DNA of 64,000 bases from an uncultured Flavobacteriales bacterium (GCA_905480145.1 CAJQPA010000031.1:1-64000), one strand, 5' to 3'; shown: positions 9,217 through 17,785, counted from the stretch's first letter. A program made the numbers and translations. Notes: a model not told the origin generated them from the letters alone.

Positions 9217-10434
9217 ATGAGAAATAAAATTTACACAGGTGCATCCAACAAAAAAAGTCTTTACGACTTAAGCACTCCCGAAGAATGGAACAATAAAGTC
9301 ATCATATTTATTCATGGCTATATGGGCTATAAAGATTGGGGGTGCTGGAATTTTGTTTCTGATTTCTTCACCAAGAATAACTACGCTTTTCTTAAATACA
9401 ACATAAGTCACAATGGCGGGACGTTATCTCAACCCGTTGACTTCAATGACCTAGAATCTTTTGCTGAAAACAATTACATCAAAGAAATTCAAGATTTTGA
9501 GGCAATTGTACGAGTAGTTGATTCTGAATTCAAATCAAATCCTGAAATATATGTCATTGGCCATTCAAGGGGTGGTGGAATAGCACTTTTACATTCTGAT
9601 TTTGGTAGAATTAAAAAAATTGCGAGCTGGGCCGGAATTTCAAACATCTCCGATAGATTCCCAAAAGGAGATCTGCTTGACCAATGGAATAAGGATGGGG
9701 TTTACTTTCGAGAAAATGGAAGAACGAAGCAGAAAATGCCGCACAACTATAGCCAATATGAAAACTTTCTTCGGTACAAAGACAGATTAAATATTGAGAA
9801 TTATTGCAAAAATTCCACGAAACCAACCCTAATAATTCATGGTGAAAATGATCAATCTGTTTTAATTAAAGAAGGAGAAACAATCGCTGAATGGCTACAA
9901 ACAGATTTAGTGAGAATTCCTAATACTGAACACACGTTTGGCACTAAGCAACCTTACCTCCAATTAAAGATGCCTTTTGCTTTAAAACAAACTTGTGAAG
10001 CAACATTAATATTCTTCAATCAATCAACAATAAACAAACAGCTGAAAGAAAAACTAAGTATATTATCTGAGTTGATTCAATTGTCAAAATCCGATGATAA
10101 AATAGAAGAAATTGAAATGTCATTCTTACGCGCTATTTCAATGCAATTAGGAGTTAAAGAAGAACAGCTAGGGAAATTATTGGATAAACCTGCTGAATTT
10201 TCACCAAACAAATCTGAAATGTACAGAATTGTACAATTCCAAAGAATGATTTTAATGATGAATATTGACTTAGAACAATCTTCAAAAGAAGTTGAATTTA
10301 TTAAAAATGCAGGTGTTAAATTGGGATTACCTCATGAAGCAGTGAATGAAGTCCTAAAAAGAATGAAAACAAGAGGTCACACTGCCATGCTACCAGACGA
10401 ATTGATCTCCATATTTAAGACGTTTCACAATTAA
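9217..10434 (+). CDS. Alpha/beta hydrolase fused to a TerB-like helical domain
   Basis: 405 aa. Residues ~25-265 form an alpha/beta hydrolase: oxyanion-side FIHGYMGYKDWG, nucleophile elbow VIGHSRGG (Ser117), acid candidate in LIIHGENDQSV and the histidine in IPNTEHTFG. Residues ~285-405 are all-helical and resemble the small TerB-like proteins common in flavobacteria (EIEMSFLRAISMQLG; VQFQRMILMMNID; ending LISIFKTFHN). I know those as stand-alone proteins, so the fusion is unusual. There is no signal peptide, so it is cytoplasmic. It is probably an esterase or peptidase-like enzyme; substrate unknown. It is convergent with the DCC-family gene, with a 4-nt tail overlap. Confidence 0.75.
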   Translation: MRNKIYTGASNKKSLYDLSTPEEWNNKVIIFIHGYMGYKDWGCWNFVSDFFTKNNYAFLKYNISHNGGTLSQPVDFNDLESFAENNYIKEIQDFEAIVRVVDSEFKSNPEIYVIGHSRGGGIALLHSDFGRIKKIASWAGISNISDRFPKGDLLDQWNKDGVYFRENGRTKQKMPHNYSQYENFLRYKDRLNIENYCKNSTKPTLIIHGENDQSVLIKEGETIAEWLQTDLVRIPNTEHTFGTKQPYLQLKMPFALKQTCEATLIFFNQSTINKQLKEKLSILSELIQLSKSDDKIEEIEMSFLRAISMQLGVKEEQLGKLLDKPAEFSPNKSEMYRIVQFQRMILMMNIDLEQSSKEVEFIKNAGVKLGLPHEAVNEVLKRMKTRGHTAMLPDELISIFKTFHN

Positions 10435-10832
10435 GAAAGAAAACGTTTCTTTTCCTCTTCAAGGGGAATAAAACAATAACTTTTGAAAAGACGCTGCCTC
10501 CTTTTTGCGATAGCATCATAGACATAATCTCGCATAAAACGCGGTATAATAATCCCAAAGCCCAATATTCTCCAAAAAACCGAGAAATGTTTAATCACCT
10601 TTAATCCAGCAGTCGATTTTGAATACAACTTACCATTTGAATAAAAATAGAAAGTGCTAAGGTCTGGTATTTCAAATTTGTTTTTCGTGAAAAAATCTGA
10701 CGTAAATTCTGACTGGATAGATGCGAAAAATATTTGCTGGGTGTAATCTCGTTTCATTACCCAAGCAACAGATCTATTGCAGAATCCACAATCTCCATCA
10801 TAAAAAACTATACTTTGCTCCGCAGACTCCAT
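10431..10832 (-). CDS. DCC-family thiol-disulfide oxidoreductase-like protein (DUF393)
   Basis: 133 aa from the Met at 10832. The family signature FYDGDCGFCNRSV places a CxxC pair near residues 15-18, followed by the typical aromatic region. The protein is soluble and related to YuxK; a redox role is inferred from the CxxC motif and is not proven. The frame extends to an ATG at 10853, but an exact TATTTTTG promoter element (10836-10843) lies inside that extension and ends 3 nt before the Met at 10832. The shorter start, with a leaderless mRNA, therefore fits better and matches the usual family length. Confidence 0.82.
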   Translation of the reverse strand: MESAEQSIVFYDGDCGFCNRSVAWVMKRDYTQQIFFASIQSEFTSDFFTKNKFEIPDLSTFYFYSNGKLYSKSTAGLKVIKHFSVFWRILGFGIIIPRFMRDYVYDAIAKRRQRLFKSYCFIPLEEEKKRFLS

Positions 10833-10835
10833 AGA

Positions 10836-10843
10836 CAAAAATA
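10836..10843 (-). promoter_or_regulatory. Leaderless promoter of the DCC-family gene
   Basis: TATTTTTG on the minus strand, ending 3 nt before the ATG at 10832. A TTG lies 14 nt further upstream, closer than usual. If used, transcription starts at or next to the start codon. Confidence 0.55.
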
Positions 10844-10882
10844 CAGATTTCATTTTTCAATTTTATTTTCTCATCAGAATAT

Positions 10883-10890
10883 TAACTTTG
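10883..10890 (+). promoter_or_regulatory. Promoter -7 element of hbd
   Basis: TAACTTTG, an exact TAnnTTTG element, 19 nt upstream of the hbd ATG. Confidence 0.6.
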
Positions 10891-10909
10891 TACTACTAAA
10901 ATTTATAGA

Positions 10910-11797
10910 ATGAAAAACGTAGCAGTAATAGGAGCAGGTACAATGGGGAATGGAATTGCCCACACTTTCGCTCAATTTGGATATAAAGTATCATTAATTG
11001 ATATCGCGCAATCGTCTTTAGATAAAGGCGTTGCAACAATTACTAAAAACTTGGACCGTATGGTTGCAAAAGAAAAAATATCTGAACAAGATAAAACTTC
11101 TACTCTTGCAAACATTACAACTTTCACAGACACAAAAGCTGGTGTGGCAGGTGTAGACTTAGTAGTTGAAGCAGCAACGGAAAACATTGATTTAAAATTG
11201 AAGATTTTTAAAAATTTGGACGAAGTAACTGCTGACAATGTCATTTTAGCAACCAACACTTCTTCTATTTCGATTACTGAAATTGCCGCAGTTACTAATC
11301 GACCTGACAAGGTTATTGGTATGCACTTCATGAATCCAGTTCCAATCATGAAATTGGTTGAAATTATCCGTGGTTACTCTACTTCAGATGAAGTAACAAA
11401 CTTGATCATGGAGACTTCAAAGAAATTAAATAAAGTTCCTGTTGAAGTTAATGATTACCCAGGATTTGTTGCCAATAGAATTCTTATGCCAATGATCAAT
11501 GAAGCTATCATCACATTACACGAAGGTGTTGCAGGTGTTGCAGAAATTGACACAGTAATGAAGCTAGGAATGGCTCATCCAATGGGGCCGCTTCAATTGG
11601 CTGACTTTATTGGTCTTGATGTTTGTTTAGCAATCATGAATGTTTTGCATGATGGTTTTGGTAATCCTAAATATGCTCCTTGCCCACTATTAGTTAACAT
11701 GGTTATGGCTGGAAAGAAAGGGGTTAAATCTGGGGAAGGATTTTACTCTTGGGGACATGGAACAAAAGATTTAATTGTAGCCGACAATTTTCAATAA
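10910..11797 (+). CDS. hbd: 3-hydroxybutyryl-CoA dehydrogenase
   Basis: 295 aa. NAD(P)-dependent oxidation of 3-hydroxyacyl-CoA, used in beta-oxidation, butanoyl metabolism or polyhydroxyalkanoate/phenylacetate routes. It begins with the Rossmann motif NVAVIGAGTMGNGIAHTFA. The family signature HFMNPVPIMKLVEII contains the catalytic His, paired with the glutamate in VVEAATE. The C-terminal helical domain has PGFVANRILMPMINEA and GMAHPMGPLQLADFIGLD. The size is that of the single-function enzyme, not the fused FadB/FadJ. It is monocistronic, with its own promoter and a strong terminator at 11809. Confidence 0.94.
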   Translation: MKNVAVIGAGTMGNGIAHTFAQFGYKVSLIDIAQSSLDKGVATITKNLDRMVAKEKISEQDKTSTLANITTFTDTKAGVAGVDLVVEAATENIDLKLKIFKNLDEVTADNVILATNTSSISITEIAAVTNRPDKVIGMHFMNPVPIMKLVEIIRGYSTSDEVTNLIMETSKKLNKVPVEVNDYPGFVANRILMPMINEAIITLHEGVAGVAEIDTVMKLGMAHPMGPLQLADFIGLDVCLAIMNVLHDGFGNPKYAPCPLLVNMVMAGKKGVKSGEGFYSWGHGTKDLIVADNFQ

Positions 11798-11808
11798 ACA
11801 TATTTCAA

Positions 11809-11850
11809 GCATAAAAAAAGCACCTTAAAACTAAGGTGCTTTTTTTATGC
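11809..11850. terminator. Bidirectional terminator between hbd and menB
   Basis: Perfect 19-bp stem around an AAAC loop, with the core GCACCTTA/TAAGGTGC flanked by seven As on the left and seven Ts on the right. It serves both convergent genes. Confidence 0.88.
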
Positions 11851-11877
11851 TTATTTTTTAATTTATCTTAAAATAGA

Positions 11878-12720
11878 TTAAGGGAATTTAGGATACTTCG
11901 AAAAATCTCTTTTTCTTTTCTCTAAAAATGCATTCCTCCCCTCTTCAGCTTCATCTGTGCCATATGCTAAACGAGTTGCTTCACCCGCATAGACTTGCTG
12001 ACCTACAAGACCGTCGTCAATAAGGTTAAAACCAAACTTCAACATTTTTATCGCTGTAGGGCTTTTGGTCATGATTTCTTGTGACCAATCGTAAGCCGTC
12101 TGCTCCAATTCATCATGGGGAACCACTTTATTAATCATCCCCATCTCAAATGCTTCTTGTGCCGAATAATTAAATCCCAAGAAAAATATTTCTCTCGCTC
12201 TTTTCTGACCTACTTGCCTTGCTAAGTATGCTGATCCAAAACCACCATCAAAACTAGCTACATCTGCATCCGTTTGTTTAAATATTGCATGTTCTTTAGA
12301 AGCCAAAGTTAAATCGCAAACGACATGTAAACTATGTCCGCCACCAACAGCCCAACCAGGAACTACAGCAATCACAATCTTATTCATGAAACGAATTTGA
12401 CGTTGGACATCTAGAATATTAAATTTATTGACTCCATCCAAACCTTGATAACCTCTTTTTGCACGAACGCGCTGATCTCCGCCCGAACAAAAGGCCCAAC
12501 CGCCATCTTTTTCCGACGGTCCTTCACCGGTAATTAAAACAACACCAACTTCTTGGCTTTCATGAGCAATAATTAAAGCATCCAACAATTCATCAACTGT
12601 CTTTGGTCTAAATGCATTGCGCACCTCTGGGCGGTTAAAAGCGATTCTAGCCACTCCATCAGCAATTTTAAATGTGATGTCCTCGTATTCTTTAGCTGTT
12701 TTCCAATTGATTGAACTCAT
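11878..12720 (-). CDS. menB: 1,4-dihydroxy-2-naphthoyl-CoA synthase
   Basis: 280 aa. Crotonase-fold enzyme that closes the second ring of menaquinone from o-succinylbenzoyl-CoA. MenB signatures are FNRPEVRNAFRPKTV, GGWAFCSGGDQ, VVPGWAVGGGHSLHVVCDLTLAS and DADVASFDGGFGSAYLARQ, and the C-terminus ends FSKYPKFP as in other MenB proteins. Menaquinone is the main respiratory quinone of Bacteroidota. No other men gene is in the window, and menB has its own promoter overlapping the end of the preceding gene. Confidence 0.95.
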   Translation of the reverse strand: MSSINWKTAKEYEDITFKIADGVARIAFNRPEVRNAFRPKTVDELLDALIIAHESQEVGVVLITGEGPSEKDGGWAFCSGGDQRVRAKRGYQGLDGVNKFNILDVQRQIRFMNKIVIAVVPGWAVGGGHSLHVVCDLTLASKEHAIFKQTDADVASFDGGFGSAYLARQVGQKRAREIFFLGFNYSAQEAFEMGMINKVVPHDELEQTAYDWSQEIMTKSPTAIKMLKFGFNLIDDGLVGQQVYAGEATRLAYGTDEAEEGRNAFLEKRKRDFSKYPKFP

Positions 12721-12770
12721 GTTCTATTTCTTTAATTATTTAACTTAATGTTGAATGACAGTGATTGCTA

Positions 12771-12778
12771 CAAACTTA
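12771..12778 (-). promoter_or_regulatory. Promoter -7 element of menB
   Basis: TAAGTTTG on the minus strand, an exact TAnnTTTG match, 50 nt upstream of the menB ATG. It overlaps the stop codon of the preceding acyltransferase gene. Confidence 0.5.
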
Positions 12779-13597
12779 TAAAATTCCTTTTCTTCTAAGA
12801 ATATAACGTTTTATAAAATCTTTGAGGTATTTTACTAAAGAGAATTTATATAAATAAGGTCCATTGTTAATGCATTTCGTGGCATATTCCCATACTGTTT
12901 GTGCTTCTAATACATCAATTTGACAACCTCTATGCGAGACAGATTGATAGCAGTTGTTGTTTAATAAAATAGCATGTAAATCATTGATATCAGAACTCAC
13001 TCCTAATTTTTTACTGTAAAAATGGATTCTCCTCACCTCTTCCTTTTCTGGGTAGATGCATTTAATATTGTAATGGTAGGGTTTACGATAATGAACCAAA
13101 AGTTGCTCTTCTATGAAATGAATATAAGTGAAACACTTTTGGATATGAATATCTATGAAAAGAAACTTCGCATTTTGTAATCTTAAAAAATTAAAAATAG
13201 AATTATTCCCAAAAGTACTTTCGTCCTCCAATGCACAAACTTGTTTCTGAGCTTTACCCCAAACCAAAACAGAATGAAGAGGGTCATTGGTGCGAATAAA
13301 ATCTTTCCTGCGCATTACTTTATTCGAAAATGCACCTGTATTTGCTTTACTTTTTCTCCAGTTAAAAGTATCACTGTCTAATAAATTATCTGTGTAGGAG
13401 GGCACTATTATAGAACCATCCACTAATATCTCTTGCAGAGTCTCTATTATTTTATTTACATCCAACCTTTCATCATATGAGCGACAACTACTTGCCATTT
13501 TACTAATATCTGATGAAATAAAAATAACATCGTCACTTTTGAGATTCAAGTTTTTGAACAATTCCAAATAAGACTTTTCTTCTGCGATTTGCATCAT
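12776..13597 (-). CDS. AAC(3)-family N-acetyltransferase-like protein
   Basis: 273 aa. Family features are the start VIFISSDISK, the SIIVPSYTDN strand, RTNDPLHSVLVWGK (in place of the usual R-HP-S segment), ESTFGNNSIF and YIHFIEEQL (the His-x2-Glu region of the acetyl-CoA pocket). Relatives include aminoglycoside 3-N-acetyltransferases and sugar or nucleoside acyltransferases. Its placement in an operon with a FemAB-like transferase, a TonB-like and a WG-repeat protein argues for an envelope or carbohydrate substrate, not for drug resistance. The start overlaps the upstream stop (ATGA). The C-terminus is basic. Confidence 0.75.
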   Translation of the reverse strand: MMQIAEEKSYLELFKNLNLKSDDVIFISSDISKMASSCRSYDERLDVNKIIETLQEILVDGSIIVPSYTDNLLDSDTFNWRKSKANTGAFSNKVMRRKDFIRTNDPLHSVLVWGKAQKQVCALEDESTFGNNSIFNFLRLQNAKFLFIDIHIQKCFTYIHFIEEQLLVHYRKPYHYNIKCIYPEKEEVRRIHFYSKKLGVSSDINDLHAILLNNNCYQSVSHRGCQIDVLEAQTVWEYATKCINNGPYLYKFSLVKYLKDFIKRYILRRKGIL

Positions 13598-14463
13598 GAT
13601 TTTTTCAGTCTTTTTAAGATTTTAAACCAAAACGGAAGATTGTTCCAAGTAATTCTTGTGTAATACTGATCTATTGCTCCAAATTTCTTGTAAAACTGTG
13701 CTACAGAATCTACGTTTGAGCCTCCAAAGTCAAATCGTGACAGTCCTTTTTCTTTTGCGAAATTAATTGCTTCATTCATCAAACCAAACATTACTCCTTC
13801 CTTCTTACTATTTGGATTACTGTCTCCAATTAAATAATACATCGTAGATTTATCTTGAATCAAAAATAAGGATCCAACAAGTTCACCTTGATGCATTGAA
13901 TTGATGACAATTCCCTTTTTTCTTTCAATCATCCGAAGCATCAAATTATCCAATTTCAATAGATTTGATTTTGGCTGATGAAATTTTTTAAACGAATTTT
14001 GTGAATATAGCTTTAATAATGGCTGATAGTTGGCAGAAGTTTCATACGAAAACAATTTACTGGCTCTTTTGATTAGACGATCAGCGTTTGATTTATACTT
14101 ATAATCCAAATTGAAATCTAAAAATTGGAATTTTTGATCTGTAATTCCTGGATCTGCATCAGTTAAACGCAACTCACATTCTGCAAATTCTTTCTTGATC
14201 AGCTCGATTGCTGATAAAAAATCTTCTGAGCTACCGATGTAATCCATCTGCCTTGAATAAGCCTGCTGCAAGGCTCTTTGGACACCGAATTTCTTGACAA
14301 ATGGAATTGGGAAAATAAAACTATAATCTTCCTTAATTACTGCACACCATTCACAAGTTGCGTCGAGTGCCCAAGAATAAATGAGTGGATTTTGAACATC
14401 TGAAGAAGCCACTTCAGCATCCCATTTATTGACATCAATTTTATCTCTGAAAACTAATTTCAC
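13594..14463 (-). CDS. FemAB/GNAT-like acyltransferase
   Basis: About 290 aa. The C-terminal half has the GNAT fold of the FemAB-like (BioF2-like) group: GELVGSLFLIQDKSTMYYLIG, then KEGVMFGLMNEAINFAKEKGLSRFDFGGS and VAQFYKKFGA. The N-terminal half has the common WD...NPLIYSWALD segment. Such enzymes transfer amino acids or acyl groups to cell-wall or other acceptors; the acceptor here is unknown. An ATG at 14520 would overlap the upstream gene by 50 nt. A GTG at 14463, 7 nt after the upstream stop, gives the N-terminus usual for the family, so I prefer it, with moderate certainty. Confidence 0.75.
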   Translation of the reverse strand: MKLVFRDKIDVNKWDAEVASSDVQNPLIYSWALDATCEWCAVIKEDYSFIFPIPFVKKFGVQRALQQAYSRQMDYIGSSEDFLSAIELIKKEFAECELRLTDADPGITDQKFQFLDFNLDYKYKSNADRLIKRASKLFSYETSANYQPLLKLYSQNSFKKFHQPKSNLLKLDNLMLRMIERKKGIVINSMHQGELVGSLFLIQDKSTMYYLIGDSNPNSKKEGVMFGLMNEAINFAKEKGLSRFDFGGSNVDSVAQFYKKFGAIDQYYTRITWNNLPFWFKILKRLKKS

Positions 14464-14470
14464 ATTGATG

Positions 14471-15229
14471 TTATTGAGAAATGAATTTATACGAAATCCA
14501 GCCAGTTTGAGACTTTTCATTACTGAATTCAAACCGTGACATTTTTGCATATTTTATTGCCTTTTCAACCATATTAGAATTTGTGCCACGACTTCTTTCT
14601 TGATCTAAGACTGCAGAAATAACATCCCCATTTTGGTTAACCTTAATGATTACATATACGATACCCTGAGCTCCTATACCTGCTGTGTATCCCGGATTAC
14701 GAATGTACCATGCATTATTCTTATGAGGACCTCTTAAACTCCAATCCACCATAACATCACCTTTATATGATGTTCCACCAGTAGTTGTTTGTTTAGGGTC
14801 ATTTTGTGATGTTCTTTCATTTGCGGCGGCTAATTTCCTTGCCGCTACTTCTTCTCTTATTTCAGCTCTTGTTTTTTCACCTCCCGCCTCATTATACATC
14901 TCTTGCTCTAACTTCCTAAGTTCCTCTGCAACTGCTTCATCTGATGCGTTCTCGTAATACTCCTCAAAGGACTCTTCCCTTTGGTCATTCACGTCTCTAG
15001 CCATATTCTTAACGTCATTAGAGAAATTTTCAGCAACCATTATGTTTTCAGGCTTAAGTCTAATCTCATCATGCGGAATTTCAACAAAAGAACCATCAAA
15101 AAAAGGGTCGTACGGGACATACTGAGAAAAAGATTGAAACTGAAGATACATGAAAATAAAAATGTAAGTTCCCATGGCTGCTAGCAACCCAAACTTATAC
15201 TTATCTAATTTATCTAATAAATTATTCAA
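14471..15229 (-). CDS. TonB-like inner-membrane protein
   Basis: 252 aa. One membrane helix near residues 13-33 (FGLLAAMGTYIFIFMYLQF) is followed by an acidic, coiled-coil-prone linker (~75-140). The C-terminal ~85 residues resemble a TonB C-terminal domain: GIVYVIIKVNQNGDVISAVL then KAIKYAKMSRFEF. It may link the inner membrane to an outer-membrane partner, but no ExbB/ExbD is nearby. The start is TTG at 15229, overlapping the WG-repeat stop by 8 nt; no ATG exists before the membrane helix. It belongs to the WG-repeat operon. Confidence 0.7.
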   Translation of the reverse strand: MNNLLDKLDKYKFGLLAAMGTYIFIFMYLQFQSFSQYVPYDPFFDGSFVEIPHDEIRLKPENIMVAENFSNDVKNMARDVNDQREESFEEYYENASDEAVAEELRKLEQEMYNEAGGEKTRAEIREEVAARKLAAANERTSQNDPKQTTTGGTSYKGDVMVDWSLRGPHKNNAWYIRNPGYTAGIGAQGIVYVIIKVNQNGDVISAVLDQERSRGTNSNMVEKAIKYAKMSRFEFSNEKSQTGWISYKFISQ

Positions 15230-17336
15230 CCTTCATTAATTTAATAATTTTGCTCTTTTCTAAATCGAAATAGCTCACACCTTCTTTATTTACTAAAGAT
15301 ACAAAACCTTCGCTGAAATTTCGAATAGCGCTGTATTCCATCGAAGTCACCTGCTGTCCATTTAAGAATAATCCAAATTGCAAACCATCTGACACTGCAA
15401 ATGCAGATCTTTGTAGATAATCTATTGATTTAAACGAATTTTCAATGACATTATTACCGAACAAATCAACTACACCATAAGCGTAATCTAATTTTGCAAG
15501 AATGTAATCGTCATTAATAACATCCAATGATTGGTATTTCGACGAAATAATAAGTTTATTATTCTGATTCATAGCTCCCCAAAAACCTTCAGTTTGGAAT
15601 GGAACTATTTTTTCTGAGCGACTAATGTTTTCATAGTCCGGACTTGTAACAAAAGCCCCCTCGGTATTCACTCTTCCAAACTCCCCTCCAACATAAACGA
15701 CGGCAACACCGTTCAAAAACTCTCCATTCACTTTATAATTAGAATACGTTTGAAAAAATCGATTGATTCCTATCTTTCCACTTGTTGTAATATAATCAAC
15801 TGTGTCAGAACTAGATGCTAATGCCAAGCCCTCTTTATAAGCCCCAATATAAGTATAGCGTGGCTTAAGAATTGTATCCCCCTGAAGGTTAATGATTCCT
15901 AAACGCTTGTTAGATTCAAATGAAAACAGCGTATCATTCAACGCATTCAGACTATTGAATTTATCTTTTAAAATAAAATTATAATTGGTGTCAATTACAC
16001 CGAAACCATTCTTTGTGCTCGCTATGGCTAATCCTGAAGTAAAAGGCTCAACTTCTTTGAATTGAGTCGTTGTCTTTAGACGTCCATTATAATCAATGAT
16101 AGCAGTTGAATCTTTTAACAAAATAAAAAGATCAGTCTCAGAAAGCGTCAATACATCCTCATAATCACATGGTAATATTTCAGTTCCGTTCCTATCGATG
16201 AGACCAAGTAAGTTGTTTTCTTCTACAATAAACCTTCCATTATCAATTGTGGTAATTCCGTCATATTTGGCATCAATTTGTACCTCTCCGCGCTTATTGA
16301 TTAACCCTGCTTTTTCTCCTTTCGTAAAAAGTGCCAATCCTTGATTAAAGCTTCCTACAAAATCATAGTTGGCAGAAATGACTTCTATTCCTTCATCATT
16401 CATTAACCCCATTTTCCCCTCCTTCATAAACGGAAAGTAAAGGACATTAACTAAAGTTGAATCAGAATGTATTTCGTCTTGGTTGCTAGCATTCGGATAT
16501 TTTTCTTTGAATTCCTGTATTCTATTCGTTGAGTATTTTGAAAGAAACAATTGGTAAAAACGAGACCATGCTAGATCAATAAAAGTATTATCCGGATAAT
16601 CTTTTGTAAAAGTAGCATACGCATTTATCGTATTATCTAATGTTACCAATTGATAAATTGCCAAGTCAGCCTCTTCTCTTTGTGGACTATCTGGGAACTC
16701 TTTAACAAAACTGGTGAAAGACTCTAACGATCGGTTTTCTGTATGCTCTTGGAAACGAGAATTTTGAAAATTTTCCTCAGCCAATTGATAATATTCACTT
16801 TTTGGATATGTCATCATGAAGTCTGCGTATGACGTTGCATTATTCATGCTCACCGCACTGAAAAAAGCAATTGAATCGCGCACATGCATAGCAGCATTAA
16901 ATTCTATTGAATTTGGATTCTTAATCAAGAAAATAGAATAGGACTCTACTGTATGTGTACTCTTCGCTATTGCGTAGAATTGAGAACTAATTGATCTACT
17001 TAGTGAATCAATACCAGCCTCAGTCCAACCATAAATTCTCCATTTTTCTTTTTTTCTAAGTTTTGAAAGGTCAAAAGTTGAATCCGCTAGATTAATGTAA
17101 TAATATGCTGAATCTAGATTGTAAAAAGGATTGTTATTCCGAGAATAAATGGTTGCTAATCCAAACGATGCTGGTGAAACATTATATTTCAACCCTTTTG
17201 TTAATAATTTCTTTGCTTTAAAATAATCGTTAATCTTCAAAGCTTCATTACCTCTTTTGATTCGCGAAGCTTCAGCCTGATTTGAATTCAACAAAACAGC
17301 TAAACACAATAAGATAGACAATCGAATATTTAACAC
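15222..17336 (-). CDS. Secreted WG-repeat protein
   Basis: 704 aa. It begins with a signal peptide (residues ~1-24, ending NQAEAS). Residues ~25-285 look helical with TPR-like units (RGNEALKINDYFKAKKLL; YAKSTHTVESYSIFL; EADLAIYQL). Residues ~300-700 hold repeated WG-type units such as KEGKMGLMNDEGIEVI, KGEKAGLINKRGEVQI and ENNLLGLIDRNGTEIL, about ten in number. WG repeats form a beta-rich scaffold of poorly known role. The start is GTG at 17336, with a TATCTTTA promoter-like element 4 nt upstream, suggesting a leaderless transcript. It is the first gene of a four-gene operon. Confidence 0.82.
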   Translation of the reverse strand: MLNIRLSILLCLAVLLNSNQAEASRIKRGNEALKINDYFKAKKLLTKGLKYNVSPASFGLATIYSRNNNPFYNLDSAYYYINLADSTFDLSKLRKKEKWRIYGWTEAGIDSLSRSISSQFYAIAKSTHTVESYSIFLIKNPNSIEFNAAMHVRDSIAFFSAVSMNNATSYADFMMTYPKSEYYQLAEENFQNSRFQEHTENRSLESFTSFVKEFPDSPQREEADLAIYQLVTLDNTINAYATFTKDYPDNTFIDLAWSRFYQLFLSKYSTNRIQEFKEKYPNASNQDEIHSDSTLVNVLYFPFMKEGKMGLMNDEGIEVISANYDFVGSFNQGLALFTKGEKAGLINKRGEVQIDAKYDGITTIDNGRFIVEENNLLGLIDRNGTEILPCDYEDVLTLSETDLFILLKDSTAIIDYNGRLKTTTQFKEVEPFTSGLAIASTKNGFGVIDTNYNFILKDKFNSLNALNDTLFSFESNKRLGIINLQGDTILKPRYTYIGAYKEGLALASSSDTVDYITTSGKIGINRFFQTYSNYKVNGEFLNGVAVVYVGGEFGRVNTEGAFVTSPDYENISRSEKIVPFQTEGFWGAMNQNNKLIISSKYQSLDVINDDYILAKLDYAYGVVDLFGNNVIENSFKSIDYLQRSAFAVSDGLQFGLFLNGQQVTSMEYSAIRNFSEGFVSLVNKEGVSYFDLEKSKIIKLMKVE

Positions 17337-17340
17337 GTTA

Positions 17341-17348
17341 TAAAGATA
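17341..17348 (-). promoter_or_regulatory. Probable leaderless promoter of the WG-repeat operon
   Basis: TATCTTTA on the minus strand, a one-base variant of TAnnTTTG, ending 4 nt before the GTG start at 17336. Confidence 0.35.
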
Positions 17349-17439
17349 ATTTATGATTTACTTGAAACAATCATTGCGCCAAAAAAGAATACACCATTTA
17401 ATGTTGATATTCCAAAGTTATTTCAAATGGGTATAAACC

Positions 17440-17470
17440 AAAAAACCGCTCCAAATTTATGGAGCGGTTT
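17440..17470 (-). terminator. rpmE terminator
   Basis: 11-bp perfect stem (AAACCGCTCCA and complement) around a 6-nt loop. On the minus strand it is followed by a run of Ts, 20 nt after the rpmE stop. Confidence 0.85.
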
Positions 17471-17489
17471 CAAATATGATTCAGAAGGA

Positions 17490-17747
17490 TTACTTCTTAC
17501 TACGCTTCTTGTAACGCGTGTTAAATTTATCAATACGTCCTGCAGTATCAACGAATTGAGCTACTCCAGTGAAGAATGGATGTGATTTATGCGAGATATC
17601 CAATTTGATTAAAGGATACTCATTTCCATCTTCCCATTTAATAGTCTCAGTTGCATCCGCACAAGATGGGCAAACAAATGAATATTCGTTAGTCATATCC
17701 TTAAACACGACTAATCTATAATTTTCTGGGTGTATATCTTTTCTCAT
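17490..17747 (-). CDS. rpmE: 50S ribosomal protein L31 type B
   Basis: 85 aa, the type B length. Signatures are the start RKDIHPENYRLVVFKDM, WEDGNEYPLIKLDIS, the shared SHPFFTG segment and DTAGRIDKFN. Type B L31 normally lacks zinc-binding cysteines, yet this copy has a CPSC pair near residues 25-28 (EYSFVCPSCADATET) at a position different from the four cysteines of zinc-type L31. It is monocistronic, with a promoter (TTG, 24-nt spacer, TATCTTTG) and its own terminator. Confidence 0.93.
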   Translation of the reverse strand: MRKDIHPENYRLVVFKDMTNEYSFVCPSCADATETIKWEDGNEYPLIKLDISHKSHPFFTGVAQFVDTAGRIDKFNTRYKKRSKK

Positions 17748-17785
17748 TACTAATTGTATTTCTTTATTGTCCTAAATTAGGAGTG

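Noticed and set aside
12776-13597. Aminoglycoside resistance gene (AAC(3) family)
   Set aside because: It is chromosomal, sits in an envelope-type operon and differs in key segments; a resistance role cannot be supported.
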